A stretch of DNA of 64,000 bases from assembly GCA_004299305.1 (NCBI GenBank), contig SCPZ01000080.1, positions 25,749 through 89,748 on the forward strand. The letters are read 5' to 3'. Positions 17,553 to 27,830 of the stretch are shown piece after piece. The position numbers and the translations under genes are program-made. The notes under the pieces were generated by a model. That model did no database searches, was not told where the DNA came from, and worked only from the letters and a program-made list of their open reading frames with translations. Numbering within the stretch: the first letter of the stretch is position 1; each line of letters opens with the position of its first letter. The DNA is from Methylobacter sp. (GTDB taxonomy: Bacteria > Pseudomonadota > Gammaproteobacteria > Methylococcales > Methylomonadaceae).

Positions 17553-18917
17553 ATGCAAAATTCTATCACTCGAACAAATGCTTCAAGCTCTTCTCTCGTA
17601 TTTCTATTGGCGTCGGCAGCAAGTTTGCCGCTAATAAGCTCAAATGCCAATGCTATGCCGAGTTTCGCCAGACAAACAGGTGCTGCTTGCAGTCAATGCC
17701 ATACCCAATCTTTCGGTCCTAACCTAACCCCGTTTGGACGCGACTTTAAATTGAGCGGTTATACAATGAGTAGCGGCGGTAGTGATATTAACGCTAAATT
17801 ACCGCCGATCAGCGCTATGATTACCGGGTCTTTTACCAATACCAACAAAAATCAAGACCCGGCTACGCTGCAACCGGGATTCAATAAAAATAACAACTTT
17901 ACTTTCGATGAAGCCTCGTTGTTTTACGCAGGAAAAATTTATGACCGAGTCGGTGCGTTTAGTCAGTTGACTTACGACGGTTATTCCGAACGATTGGTTA
18001 TGGACAAAACCGATATTCGTTTTGCCGATAGTATGGATGTTGGCGAGACACCTGTTACTTACGGTATTTCCTTGAATAATACGCCCACCGTGCAGGACTT
18101 GTGGAATACCACAACCTGGGGATTTCCTTATACGGGAAGCGGCGTACAACCGGGCGTGGGTTCCAGTGCGTTAATTGATGGCGGACTTGATGCCCAAGTG
18201 GGCGGCGCAACGGCCTACACCATGATTGATAATTTGTTGTATCTGGAAGCCGGGGCTTATGGTTCGTTTTCGTCAAATTTTCAACGGGGATTTGGTATCG
18301 CCGCCCCTGATCGGGTTTCGTTGGATGGGCCTGCGCCGTACTGGCGAGTGGCTTTGCAACAAGATTGGAAAGGACATTTTTTCTCGCTCGGTCAATACGG
18401 CATGATTGCCGATGTTGTTCCAGGGCGTGACCGCACTAATGGCGCGAACCGCTTTACCGATGTCGCTTTCGATGCGACTTACCAATACATGGCAAATCCA
18501 AAGCATATCTTTGAAGCAAAAACGACTTATATCTACGAAGACCAACGATTGTCAGCTGACCGACTTGCTGCGGGTGATCCTTCGACAGGTAAGACGTATT
18601 TGAACACCTATAAGTTGAATCTGGCCTACACCTTCGATCAAACTTACGGTGTTACTTTTGGCTATAACAGGATAACCGGTTCACATTCTCCGCTAATGGA
18701 TGATACCGGCTTGATTTACGATCAAACCCGGCCTAACAGTGAGTTTTACACCGCAGAATTGGTTTATGTTCCGTTCGGAAAATCCACTTCGACGCTGAAT
18801 CCATGGCTGAATTTGCGCACCAGTTTGCAGTATATCGGTTATTCACAAGCTAACGGCACTCATACGCAGGCTCAAGATAATAATACCTTTATGGTGAATG
18901 GATGGCTGGCGTTCTAA
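17553..18917 (+). CDS. Cyc2-like fused monoheme cytochrome c-porin (outer membrane)
   Basis: 454 residues. The signal peptide ends near NANA (residue 34). Directly after comes MPSFARQTGAACSQCH: one heme-binding CxxCH at C46-H50, then the LTPFGRDFK segment. The remaining ~390 residues alternate in beta-barrel fashion and end in an aromatic residue (WLAF). This layout, and the FARQTG...CxxCH...FGRxFK signature, are those of Cyc2-type outer-membrane proteins that pass electrons across the outer membrane in iron oxidisers. The ATG at 17553 has a GGTGGA site. A mono-heme inner-membrane protein follows 290 bases later. Electron transfer at the cell surface is likely; iron as substrate is only a hypothesis, because related barrels exist in bacteria not known to oxidise iron. 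Confidence 0.7.
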   Translation: MQNSITRTNASSSSLVFLLASAASLPLISSNANAMPSFARQTGAACSQCHTQSFGPNLTPFGRDFKLSGYTMSSGGSDINAKLPPISAMITGSFTNTNKNQDPATLQPGFNKNNNFTFDEASLFYAGKIYDRVGAFSQLTYDGYSERLVMDKTDIRFADSMDVGETPVTYGISLNNTPTVQDLWNTTTWGFPYTGSGVQPGVGSSALIDGGLDAQVGGATAYTMIDNLLYLEAGAYGSFSSNFQRGFGIAAPDRVSLDGPAPYWRVALQQDWKGHFFSLGQYGMIADVVPGRDRTNGANRFTDVAFDATYQYMANPKHIFEAKTTYIYEDQRLSADRLAAGDPSTGKTYLNTYKLNLAYTFDQTYGVTFGYNRITGSHSPLMDDTGLIYDQTRPNSEFYTAELVYVPFGKSTSTLNPWLNLRTSLQYIGYSQANGTHTQAQDNNTFMVNGWLAF

Positions 18918-18929
18918 GCTAGGCCTAGG

Positions 18930-18974
18930 CCGGTAAGTCTGTTTTTGCTGTTGCTCGAACAGACTTATTCCGGC
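18930..18974 (+). terminator. Hairpin downstream of the Cyc2-like gene
   Basis: Stem ccggtaagtctgtt / aacagacttattccgg with a 10-base perfect core and a short loop, 13 bases after the stop. There is no long T-run after it, so it may be a terminator or an mRNA 3'-end stabiliser. Confidence 0.5.
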
Positions 18975-18997
18975 TGACTTAAGCTATCACAAACAAT

Positions 18998-19106
18998 TAC
19001 CGTAACTACTCCCCACTTTTTAACCGCAAAGCCGATTCTTACTGTCCAAAGCCAGCTTTGGACTCCAGAAAAATGTGCTATAGGAGTTCAAAGCTGGCTT
19101 TGAACA
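18998..19106. repeat. Hairpin repeat, family 3, copy B (inverted relative to copy A)
   Basis: Reverse complement of 2948-3050: it contains caaagccgattcttactgtcc, then ggactccagaaaaatgtgct and gttcaaagctggctttgaac. It separates the Cyc2-like gene from the membrane heme protein. Confidence 0.75.
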
Positions 19107-19210
19107 TGACCGGAGACAGCATTAGCATAGGGTGAGTAGTTACCAATTACCGATGTGATGGGTTTTTTTATTGCTCTAACCCCTACCGAACACATTGTCT
19201 GGGAATTATT

Positions 19211-19957
19211 ATGTCTGAAAATCGTTACGAAAGAAGAAGATATACCCGCTTTAAAGATATTTCCGTCAGCGAAAGAATTTTAAATACCGTATTCCTGCTT
19301 ACCATAGGGCTCGGTTATCTGGCGGCTCTTGCTAATATGTATTACACCCATCAGGGCCTTGACGGCAAGGCTGGGCTCTCTATGGAAGATGTCGTCATTA
19401 GTTATCACGGATCAAGCAGTCAAACGCGATTGGGCAATGCCATTAGAGGCATCATGGAGCCTAACCTGAAATATAAAAGCGACAAAGATGTGATCTTGCA
19501 ATGGATACAACATGGCGCCGACGAGCCGGAATATAACGAAAAAATTGCCCCAATATTAGATCGCGACTGTGTTTTGTGTCATACCCCCAGTGTTAACCCG
19601 TCTTTACCGGATTTAACTCATTACGCTACCGTATCTGAGGTTGCACATGCAGGCGGCGCAACAATACCGACTTTAATTCGCGTATCTCATATTCATTTAT
19701 TTGGTATTGCTTTCATTCTATTTTTTATCGGCAAAATCTTTTTACTTTGCGATATCAATGTTTACGTAAAAAGAGTGGCGGTAGTGATTCCTTTTGCGGC
19801 AATGTTATTGGATGTCGTTTCATGGTTTATTACCAAATCCACTCCTTCATTTGCCTATGTCGTTGTTTACAGCGGCGCGTTAATGGGACTTTCTATGGGA
19901 TTGCAGATTTTACTCAGCATCTATCAAATGTGGTTTTATTCCAAGGAAAAAAGTTAA
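19211..19957 (+). CDS. Inner-membrane monoheme c-type cytochrome-like protein
   Basis: 248 residues. Membrane segments lie at about 26-45, 159-176, 181-200 and 212-240, with a periplasmic loop between the first two that carries a heme-attachment motif DCVLCHTPS (C120-H124). Relatives have been seen labelled with the misleading name elongation factor 1-alpha; nothing here supports translation. ATG at 19211 follows GGGAATT. With the Cyc2-like porin upstream it could pass electrons between periplasmic carriers and the inner membrane; a direct partnership is inference from adjacency. Confidence 0.6.
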   Translation: MSENRYERRRYTRFKDISVSERILNTVFLLTIGLGYLAALANMYYTHQGLDGKAGLSMEDVVISYHGSSSQTRLGNAIRGIMEPNLKYKSDKDVILQWIQHGADEPEYNEKIAPILDRDCVLCHTPSVNPSLPDLTHYATVSEVAHAGGATIPTLIRVSHIHLFGIAFILFFIGKIFLLCDINVYVKRVAVVIPFAAMLLDVVSWFITKSTPSFAYVVVYSGALMGLSMGLQILLSIYQMWFYSKEKS

Positions 19958-20177
19958 GGGCTAGGGGGCTAATACTGTTGACTTAGGTGATTTCCAATAA
20001 TGAATTGTGACTCCTGTTTTTTCTACGGATTAGATTCTTGAAGGGTGCTTATTTTGGAAAGCATCTAAGTCAAAACCGCTGAAAATTTCGATGGGATATG
20101 CCGAATTCTCGATTTTGTTTGTGATGCCAACAAAATAACAATCATTTCATATCAATATAAAAAGGACTGTGTATCTT

Positions 20178-22460
20178 ATGTTTAAAAATGTTTTTTTAAG
20201 TTTTAAAACTCGTATTTTATTAGGATTTTGTAGTCTCATTATGATGATGGTTGTCATTATTTATATGAGCTTAGTGCAGTTTTCAAAGGTTCAGCAGAAT
20301 ACGGCCGAATTAAACAATACGATTATGCCTTCTGTTAAAGCGGCGGAAGGCATGGTGGTTGATGTGTTAAATGTTCAACAGTTTTTTACCGATGTTTCAG
20401 CCACCCATGATCCGCAAGGCTATAAGGAGGCCGACTTGGCCGCCGCCGATTTTACCCGGAGAATGGTGCAAATTCTTACCGCTGAAACTACTACATCCGA
20501 GCAAGCGGCGGAATTGGCTAAACTCAATTCCGCTTTTGACTTGTACTATAACCAAGGCAAGCGCATGGCTGCTATCTATGTCAATCAGGGTATTGAAGCC
20601 GGCAATGTCGCTATGAGAGAGTTCGATGCTACCGCCAGTCACCTGACTACGCTGATGGAAAAGTTTAAAGATAGCGTGATAAATGTGGAGCTGCAAACAA
20701 CGACTGAGCTGAGTGATGGGGCAAAATATGCTTCTCGCCTTATGATGGCGATTTCGGTTCTACTGGTCACCCTAAGTTTGGGTATTGCCTTCTATTTAAC
20801 GAATTATCTCTACAAACAATTGGGTATAGATCCGTACTATGCGAAAGTCATTGCTAAAGAAATAGCCGAAGGTGATTTTAAACGGGATATCGGATTGGAC
20901 AAGGGGGATGAGAACAGCCTGTTATATGCGATTAAAACCATACAAACGTCAATTATTGCTTTTGTCGCCGCACAGGACGTTATGTCGAAAAAGCACGCGG
21001 AAGGCTGGATCTGGGAAGAAATAGATGCTACCCAATTTCCCGGTACTTACGGCAGGATGGCCCACGATATCAATGCACTGGTTAGATCCCATCTTGATGT
21101 CAATATGCAGGTAGTGAAGATTATCTCTCAATATGCCAAAGGCGACTTTAGTCTCGATATGGACAGGTTGCCCGGCGACAAAGCTAAAATTACAGAAGCG
21201 ATCGATAACGTTAAAAAAACCCTTTTCGAAATCAGCAGTGAAATCGATGTGCTTGCGGCCGCCGGCGCCAAAGGTGATTTTTCCAAGCGCGCCGATACCT
21301 CCAGATTCGAGTTCATGTTCAAAGACATATTAACCGATTTCAATACACTGATAGCGACTTGTGACGTCGGTTTTGGCGATATACTGAATGTGACTAACGC
21401 TATGGCGCAAGGCGATATGACCCAGACTATCGACAAGGATTATCCAGGCACGTTCGGCGCAGTGATTACGGGTATTAATGCAACAGGGGAGCATCTTAAA
21501 AATTTAGTGGGTGAGATTAAGGAGGCAACAGACACTATCAACACTGCGGCTAAAGAAATCGCATCAGGTAATAACAATTTGTCGCATCGCACTGAAGAAC
21601 AGGCGGCCAGTTTGGAGCAAACCGCCGCCAGTATGCAAGAGCTCACTTCCACTGTGCAAGCCAATACCGAAAATGCCAAACAAGCCGACCAGCTAGCCAG
21701 GAGTGCAGCCGAAATAGCGGGCAAAGGTGTCGCTGTAGTCGGCGAAGTGGTTACGACGATGGAATCAATCAATGCGTCATCGCATAAAATCGTCGACATT
21801 ATTTCGGTAATAGATGGCATTGCTTTCCAGACCAATATTTTAGCCCTTAATGCAGCGGTAGAGGCCGCTCGCGCCGGAGAGCAAGGGCGAGGATTTGCTG
21901 TTGTCGCCAGTGAGGTACGGAATCTTGCCCAGCGTGCTGCCGCTGCGGCAGGAGAAATCAAAGGCTTGATTGGGGATTCGGTTGAGAAAGTCGAGGACGG
22001 CAGTAAACTGGTCACTCAGGCAGGGTACACGATGAAAGACATTGTCAGTTCTATTCAGCAGGTCACGGTTATCATGTCAGCGATTTCTGCCGCTTCTGTC
22101 GAACAAAGTTCCGGCATTGCACAAGTCAACCAAGCCATTAGCCAAATGGATGACGTGACCCAGCAAAATGCCGCCTTGGTAGAGCAAGCTGCGGCAGCAG
22201 CGGAAGCGATGGAAGAACAAGCTCAAAATCTTTCGATTTCGGTTGCTGTTTTTAAAACGGATAACAACCTGCTCGATCTTGCTGCTATTGATCAGGGTAA
22301 AAAAGCAACGCCGGTAAAAATAGAAACTTACAAAGGCCAGCGTACGGCCTATATTCCAGAAAATAACAATGTCTATAAAATGAAAGAAGTCGGCATGAAT
22401 CCGAATAAAGCATCGCACAAGCCTGCCGCTGCGGCTAATAGCGAATGGGAGGAGTTTTAG
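20178..22460 (+). CDS. Methyl-accepting chemotaxis protein with C-terminal EWEEF tether
   Basis: 760 residues. Topology: TM1 at about 11-33, a periplasmic four-helix-type sensor region (~34-185), TM2 at about 186-210, then HAMP and further HAMP-like segments (~210-430), then the long coiled-coil signalling domain. The conserved hairpin tip is present ([19 protein letters not shown]). The last residues are NSEWEEF, which resembles the NWETF pentapeptide that docks CheR/CheB in E. coli receptors, so adaptation enzymes are probably recruited. The GTG at 20169 lies too close to the AAGGA site; the ATG at 20178 fits better. No other che genes are nearby. Ligand unknown. Confidence 0.9.
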   Translation: MFKNVFLSFKTRILLGFCSLIMMMVVIIYMSLVQFSKVQQNTAELNNTIMPSVKAAEGMVVDVLNVQQFFTDVSATHDPQGYKEADLAAADFTRRMVQILTAETTTSEQAAELAKLNSAFDLYYNQGKRMAAIYVNQGIEAGNVAMREFDATASHLTTLMEKFKDSVINVELQTTTELSDGAKYASRLMMAISVLLVTLSLGIAFYLTNYLYKQLGIDPYYAKVIAKEIAEGDFKRDIGLDKGDENSLLYAIKTIQTSIIAFVAAQDVMSKKHAEGWIWEEIDATQFPGTYGRMAHDINALVRSHLDVNMQVVKIISQYAKGDFSLDMDRLPGDKAKITEAIDNVKKTLFEISSEIDVLAAAGAKGDFSKRADTSRFEFMFKDILTDFNTLIATCDVGFGDILNVTNAMAQGDMTQTIDKDYPGTFGAVITGINATGEHLKNLVGEIKEATDTINTAAKEIASGNNNLSHRTEEQAASLEQTAASMQELTSTVQANTENAKQADQLARSAAEIAGKGVAVVGEVVTTMESINASSHKIVDIISVIDGIAFQTNILALNAAVEAARAGEQGRGFAVVASEVRNLAQRAAAAAGEIKGLIGDSVEKVEDGSKLVTQAGYTMKDIVSSIQQVTVIMSAISAASVEQSSGIAQVNQAISQMDDVTQQNAALVEQAAAAAEAMEEQAQNLSISVAVFKTDNNLLDLAAIDQGKKATPVKIETYKGQRTAYIPENNNVYKMKEVGMNPNKASHKPAAAANSEWEEF

Positions 22461-22666
22461 GTGGCGCCGGTTCAATCGCCTTAGTATTGTGCTGAGTAGC
22501 TGCTCTCATTTTTAAAAAACCTTTCGTCTCTTTGGGATTATAATAAGCGGCGCTGTTAAATCCGGTATTTAACAAGCGCAGTTACGGCGCGGTAAGTCAT
22601 CGTTTCAAACCTGGGTTTGTTAAGATGCGCCGCGTTTTTTATGAGGTTTATTATTGATAACGTGTG

Positions 22667-23758
22667 ATGATAAAAAAACGGCAGACATGGATGGCAAAAC
22701 CAAGAATTATAAAAACGACAATCGCTTTTACGCTCGGCAATCGCTCCTTGTATTGCCTCGCTTCCTGCTTGTTTCTAGTCATGCTGGCAGGCTGTTCAAA
22801 ACCGAGTATTCAAAAGCTTGAAGGCCCGGCTCAAGGCACCACTTACCATATCAGTTATTGGTCCGAAGCGCCGGTGGACGATAAAGCCATTAAAACCGGC
22901 ATCGAAAACGAATTCGCAGCCATCGATAAACTACTGTCCAATTATCGCCCCGACTCCGTCATAGAAACCTTCAACAGCGCTGAGAACACCGATAGCCAGG
23001 AAGTCGGCAGCGAAATCGTAGCCTTGGTTAAAATCGCTCAGCTTGTGAGTCAGGCTAGCCAGGGTTGCTATGATTTAACCATCAAACCCTTGTTCGATTT
23101 ATGGGGCTTTCGCGGCGATGCGCTGACGATACCTAAAGATTCGGCCATTGTTACCACGCTGAAACAAATCGGCATGGAAAAACTGGAAGTCGTGGATGAC
23201 ACGCATCTGCGCAAAAAACAGGCCGATTTGAAAGTCGATTTGTCGTCGATTGCCCAAGGCTATAGCGTGGAACGGATCAGCAAGGTTCTGGCGCAACAAG
23301 GCATAACTAATTACCTGGTCGAGATTGGCGGCGAACTGAAAACCAACGGCTATAAACCGGGATTGCAGCCCTGGCGTATCGCTTTGGAAAGGCCGTTGCC
23401 GGAGGAGCGGACCATGCAAAAAGTTATTACCATGCCCAAGGACTTACCTATGGCAGTGATGACTGCCGGCACTTACCGGCATTATTTCGATGATCATGGT
23501 CAGCGCTATAGTCACATACTCGATGCCCGTAACGGCAAGCCGGTTACTCATAACCTGGTTTCCGTCACTGTTTTGATTAGTGATCCGACGGTTGCCGATG
23601 CCTGGGATACCGCGCTGCTGTGTTTGGGCCAAAAAGACGGCATGGCTGCTGCGAACACTGCAAAAATCCCCGTGCTTTTCATCGAGCTGCAAGGCAACGA
23701 ACTGATCGAATCCCGAAGTGATGTGCTGAACACTTTAAACACTCTTACCCTACATTGA
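22667..23758 (+). CDS. apbE: FAD:protein FMN transferase (ApbE family lipoprotein)
   Basis: Periplasmic flavin transferase that attaches FMN to Thr/Ser of target proteins, typically RnfG/NqrC-type subunits. A lipobox (VMLAGC, Cys 43) marks it as a lipoprotein. Family features: GPAQGTTYHISYW near the N-terminus, the KVDLSSIAQGYSVE segment, and the C-terminal region with HILDARNGKPV and the conserved T of VADAWDTALLCLG. The start may instead be the ATG at 22691, giving a more typical signal length. It sits 17 bases upstream of the RND gene, so it is probably in the same operon, although no functional link is known. Confidence 0.88.
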   Translation: MIKKRQTWMAKPRIIKTTIAFTLGNRSLYCLASCLFLVMLAGCSKPSIQKLEGPAQGTTYHISYWSEAPVDDKAIKTGIENEFAAIDKLLSNYRPDSVIETFNSAENTDSQEVGSEIVALVKIAQLVSQASQGCYDLTIKPLFDLWGFRGDALTIPKDSAIVTTLKQIGMEKLEVVDDTHLRKKQADLKVDLSSIAQGYSVERISKVLAQQGITNYLVEIGGELKTNGYKPGLQPWRIALERPLPEERTMQKVITMPKDLPMAVMTAGTYRHYFDDHGQRYSHILDARNGKPVTHNLVSVTVLISDPTVADAWDTALLCLGQKDGMAAANTAKIPVLFIELQGNELIESRSDVLNTLNTLTLH

Positions 23759-23775
23759 TGCCCGAATCCTGAGTT

Positions 23776-26421
23776 ATGACATTTAAAACCCGTAGTCACA
23801 TAATTTTTTCTCATTGGGGAAACTTGACGCTAGGCAGACCGTTTGTGGTTCTGGCAATAGTGGTTTTGCTCGGCGTTTTGGCCTTGCAATACACTGCTGG
23901 GCATTTGAGCATTAATACCGATACCGCCGAACTGATTGCTCCCGATGCGCCTTTTCAGCAAAACCGCCGCAATTATGAAAAAGCCTTTTCACAGGATATG
24001 CATACGCTGCTGCTGGTGGTTGAATCGGATACGCCGGAACTGACCAAAGCGGCCACTAAAAGATTGCTGCGCCTGATGAGCGCCGACAAAGCGCATTTTA
24101 ATTCGGCTTATATCCCTAACGACAGCGCATTTTTCCGCCAAAACGGCCTGCTTTATCTCGATGCCGACGAGTTGCAGACTTTATCCAACAACCTGTCGCT
24201 GGCCCAGCCGTTTATCGGCAGAATCGCCCAGGAACCGAATCTGACCGGCTTTTTTTCGATTTTTGAAGATGCCCTAACGTCCGCCGATAAAGCCCAGGTT
24301 GTGCCTATCGATTTAACCTCGCTGGTAGACAAGGTTGCGTCGGCCTTGCATAAAACGCTTAATGACGGGAACGCTTTGCTGTCCTGGGAGTCATTGATCA
24401 GCAACAGGAAAAATCATTCCGATAACGGCTTTATTATCGTCTCGCCCAAGTTCGATTTCTCGCAAATCCGTCCTGCCGAAACGGCGATTGACTCTATCCG
24501 CAAAGCCGTTGCCCAAGTTCAGGACCCCGATTTGCCAGCCGTTAAAGTCTGGGTCACCGGCGAAGTCGGTCTTGAAGACGACGAATTGTCGGGTATGAGC
24601 ACCGGCACTTTTACCGCCAGTATTTTCTCCATTGTACTGGTGTTGTTTATTTTGTTGATTGCGTACCGCTCCGTTTTACTGACGGTAGCCACCTTGATTA
24701 CACTGGCCTTGGGAATGCTGTTTTGCGGGATGTTCGCGGCCTTTTCAGTAAAAGAATTAAACCTGATTTCAGTGGCTTTTGCGGTATCCAATATCGGCTT
24801 GGGCGTGGAATATGCGATCCATTTCTGTTTACGTTACCGGGACAATTTGATTCATCATATTCATCAGGACCTGGCGCTACGCAGCACATTAATAAGCACG
24901 GCGCCTTCGCTGTTATTGTGCGCTGGCACTACCTCCATCGGGCTTTATGCTTTTATACCGACCGATTATAAAGGCGTTTCCGAACTCGGCCTGCTGGCGG
25001 GCACCAGTCTGTTTATCTGCTTGTTAATCACCTTGATTGCATTACCGGCGCTGCTAAGCGTCATCCCGGTTCCGGCAAAGTTCGAGAAGGCGGAAGTCAA
25101 AAATGGACTGGCGAAACTGTCGGAAAAACTGGCGATTTTGCCGCTTCATTATGCCAAACCAATTTCCATTGCAACCTTGGTTATCGCCGTCATCTCCATC
25201 GTACTGACCTGTAACGTGAAGACCGATTTCAACCCGATTAACCTTCGCGACCCTAATACCGAATCGGTTATCGCGTTTAAAAATTTGATGAAGGACAAGG
25301 AAACCACGCCGATGACCTTGACTGTCCTGGCCAAGGATGAAAACAGCGCCAAAGTTCTGCAACAAAAGCTTTCGGCCTTGGCTACTGTCGATAAAACCGT
25401 CAGTCTTTTCGATTTTCAACCCGCCGATCAGGACGACAAATTGGCCGTGATTGAGGAAATGAGCTTGATGTTGGGCGCGCAGACACAAAGTTTTCCCGCG
25501 TTAAAACCCGATACCGATCCTGTTCCCGGCATTAATCGCCTGATTAAAGCCATCGACACTATCCTGCCTCAAAAAACCGATGCTCATGAACGCACTGCGT
25601 TGAGTCATTTTAAACAAGAATTGCAGGACATTTTGATCGAGCTTGATGCGCGGCAACAAACCAGCCGGACCCTGTTTATTGATAAAGTCCAGGGTACGCT
25701 GCTCGGTACCTTACCTAATTTAATGAACGAACTCTCGGCAGGCTTTAATGCTAAAAAAGTCACCCTGGCTGATTTGCCTCCCGAGATCAAGGACAAATGG
25801 TTGAGCAAGAACGGTTCGTACCGCATCCAGATCTTTCCTAAAAAAGACTTGAGCGATTTGGCCAGTTTGGAAGAGTTTATTACCCAAGTGCAATCGGTCG
25901 CGCCTGAAACGACCGACTTGCCGATCATGTATTGGGAATCGATGAAAGAAGTCATTTCCGCGTTCCAGGAAGCCATTGTGATTGCTCTGATTACGATAGC
26001 GCTGCTGCTGTTTGCTATCCGGCGCAATATTTTCGACACTGCGCTGGTCATGACGCCTTTGATATTGGCAGGACTGTTTACCATGGCGAGCGCGGTTATT
26101 ACCGGCACGCCGATTAATTTTGCCAACATTATCGCGCTGCCGCTGTTGTTGGGGTTGGGTGTCGATAATGGTATCCACATGGTGGAAAAGCTGCACCATT
26201 CGCTTTCCGAAGAGCAGAATATCTATCAATCCAGCACCGCCAGGGCCATGTTCTACGGCGCATTGACCACCGCTTCCAGTTTTGCCGGATTGGCATTCTC
26301 TCCGCATCAAGGCATCGCCAGTATGGGTTTGATTATTACCATGGGCATATTCTGGATTATGGTTTGCACCTTTGTTATCCTTCCGGCGCTGAGTAAGTTG
26401 GTGTTAAGAGTGCAAGCTTAA
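23776..26421 (+). CDS. hpnN: RND/MMPL-family transporter, hopanoid exporter HpnN
   Basis: 881 residues in the MMPL/HpnN layout: TM1 at ~21-40, a large periplasmic domain, five TM helices (~275-430), a repeat of this pattern (TM at ~455-475, then a periplasmic domain, then five more TM at ~735-880). The N-terminal signature LSINTDTAELIAPDAPFQQ is characteristic of the hopanoid-associated subfamily, which moves hopanoids to the outer membrane. Methanotrophs make hopanoids, which fits. The rest of the hpn genes are not in the window. The gene follows apbE at 17 bases. A GC-rich hairpin (gaaaggc...gcctttc) lies just after the stop near 26430. Confidence 0.82.
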   Translation: MTFKTRSHIIFSHWGNLTLGRPFVVLAIVVLLGVLALQYTAGHLSINTDTAELIAPDAPFQQNRRNYEKAFSQDMHTLLLVVESDTPELTKAATKRLLRLMSADKAHFNSAYIPNDSAFFRQNGLLYLDADELQTLSNNLSLAQPFIGRIAQEPNLTGFFSIFEDALTSADKAQVVPIDLTSLVDKVASALHKTLNDGNALLSWESLISNRKNHSDNGFIIVSPKFDFSQIRPAETAIDSIRKAVAQVQDPDLPAVKVWVTGEVGLEDDELSGMSTGTFTASIFSIVLVLFILLIAYRSVLLTVATLITLALGMLFCGMFAAFSVKELNLISVAFAVSNIGLGVEYAIHFCLRYRDNLIHHIHQDLALRSTLISTAPSLLLCAGTTSIGLYAFIPTDYKGVSELGLLAGTSLFICLLITLIALPALLSVIPVPAKFEKAEVKNGLAKLSEKLAILPLHYAKPISIATLVIAVISIVLTCNVKTDFNPINLRDPNTESVIAFKNLMKDKETTPMTLTVLAKDENSAKVLQQKLSALATVDKTVSLFDFQPADQDDKLAVIEEMSLMLGAQTQSFPALKPDTDPVPGINRLIKAIDTILPQKTDAHERTALSHFKQELQDILIELDARQQTSRTLFIDKVQGTLLGTLPNLMNELSAGFNAKKVTLADLPPEIKDKWLSKNGSYRIQIFPKKDLSDLASLEEFITQVQSVAPETTDLPIMYWESMKEVISAFQEAIVIALITIALLLFAIRRNIFDTALVMTPLILAGLFTMASAVITGTPINFANIIALPLLLGLGVDNGIHMVEKLHHSLSEEQNIYQSSTARAMFYGALTTASSFAGLAFSPHQGIASMGLIITMGIFWIMVCTFVILPALSKLVLRVQA

Positions 26422-26470
26422 TAGGTGAAAGGCGAAAAATTGGCCTTTCGCCTCACTCTTAAAATCAGTT

Positions 26471-26779
26471 AGCCACAGATTTACACAGATAAACCTAAAA
26501 ACCACAGTTTATCCACGAAAAGCACGAAAGACACTAAATAAAACAATGTGTCGTATTGATTTAGTAACTCACCCTTTGGGTAACGACCTACGGATTGATA
26601 ACCCTTTGAAACTTTTCGTGCTTTTCGTGTTTTTCGTGGACGAAGTGATTTTTCTAGGATAAACGCAGATAAAACATGCTGTTACGCGAGGTTGGCGGTT
26701 AGCGGCTCACCCTAAGGGTGAAGCAGAGAATTGAGGCGCCCCGTTGCTTATCTGTGAATATCCGTGTCAATTTGTGGCT
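26471..26779. repeat. Large nested palindromic repeat, family 2, copy A
   Basis: Outer inverted ends: agccacagatttacacagat at 26471 and its mirror (tatctgtgaatatccgtgtc, then aatttgtggct) ending at 26779. An inner inverted pair is tccacgaaaagcacgaaaga and cttttcgtgcttttcgtg near 26510 and 26610. An 88-base part (26492-26579) recurs almost unchanged at 60725-60812. The right end supplies the last codons of the neighbouring DHH gene. It fills the 325-base gap after hpnN. Confidence 0.75.
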
Positions 26780-27626
26780 GAATAGGCAGCAATAAAAATG
26801 GATTGTTATCCAACGCAAAACCCGCAGCGTTTTTGTGTCCTCCTCCGCCAAAACCTAGCGCCAAATGACCTACGTCATAAGCACCGATTGAGCGGAGCGA
26901 GAAATTCCATTGCTGTTTTTTGCCGTCATAGTAATAAGTCATGCCGAACGTGCCTGATTTTTCGGCTAACACCTGACCAAGATCGCTTGAAAATAATGAT
27001 GGCGCATTAACGGCGAGTCCTGCCTGACCTGCCACCGAAACGTTATGTGCGGATTTGGCGAGCCTTCTCACCATCCCGGCAATACACTCAACCTGTATGC
27101 GGCCTACCGGTAACAGCTCAGCCAGGTCAAGCGCGCCTATTTCGGCAAAATTGACGGGCATTCTTTCATACAGCGCCGTCGTTATTTCGCGGGTGCCGTC
27201 CAGCTTAAAACGCCAAAGATCACGGTCTTCGATATGCAACAGGATTTTGGCCGGTTTCAGGTCGTGGAAGAAATACTGCCAGGTCAAGATGCAACCACTT
27301 CGTGACATATCGAAGTTAATCGACAGGTTTTCCGGGGGTTGCTGCGCCTTAAAAAAGGCATCATATTGTTCCTTGGCGGTTATATGGTGATCAATCAAGA
27401 CGATCCGGCCCGCTTTTGCCGAGGCATCGACTAATACAGAAGGCGAGTAGGAAAAATCCAATATATAAAGAATAGCCCCCGGTTCAAAATCGGGAATATC
27501 GTCGCCATAGTGAGCAGGAATGTAACGACATTGATTGCCCAGCCTGCAAAATGCGCTCCATGCTGCGCCTAAACCATCCAGGCAGTCAGCGTGATAGATA
27601 ACTAAGGTTTCATTGGTTTCTGACAT
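26748..27626 (-). CDS. DHH/DHHA1-family phosphoesterase
   Basis: 292 residues. The DHH part has YHADCLDGLGA near residue 10-20 and the family motif LIDHHIT (about 97-103) for metal binding. A C-terminal DHHA1 part ends in FGGGGHKNAAGFAL. Members hydrolyse phosphodiester bonds of small nucleotides or nanoRNA; substrate unknown here. The last nine or ten residues (QIDTDIHR) and the stop are encoded by the right end of a mobile palindromic repeat (26752-26779), so the natural C-terminus has been replaced; the domain core is unaffected. Confidence 0.85.
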   Translation of the reverse strand: MSETNETLVIYHADCLDGLGAAWSAFCRLGNQCRYIPAHYGDDIPDFEPGAILYILDFSYSPSVLVDASAKAGRIVLIDHHITAKEQYDAFFKAQQPPENLSINFDMSRSGCILTWQYFFHDLKPAKILLHIEDRDLWRFKLDGTREITTALYERMPVNFAEIGALDLAELLPVGRIQVECIAGMVRRLAKSAHNVSVAGQAGLAVNAPSLFSSDLGQVLAEKSGTFGMTYYYDGKKQQWNFSLRSIGAYDVGHLALGFGGGGHKNAAGFALDNNPFLLLPIQPQIDTDIHR

Positions 27627-27830
27627 GCTTTTTTAAAAATCCCTGCGTTGTTGAATAGGTCGATTGCTGTTGCCGCGTTATTGGGCTGCCAATAAAGGAC
27701 CGCATGAATAGATTATGACATGTAGAGGAGGCAAGCGCTGCTTGCGAAAGAGCGGTGTTGAACAATCCGGCGGACTTAGGTGATAGCCAGGAATGAATAG
27801 GATGATTACGCGACAGAGGGCATTTTGTTG

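Noticed and set aside
19211..19957. Elongation factor 1-alpha-type annotation for the membrane heme protein
   Set aside because: It has no GTPase motifs; it has four membrane helices and a CxxCH.
22545..22645. Riboswitch upstream of apbE (FMN-type), suggested by GC-rich inverted repeats gcgctgttaaat / atttaacaagcgc
   Set aside because: The conserved RFN-element segments are not visible; a plain hairpin or terminator is enough to explain it.
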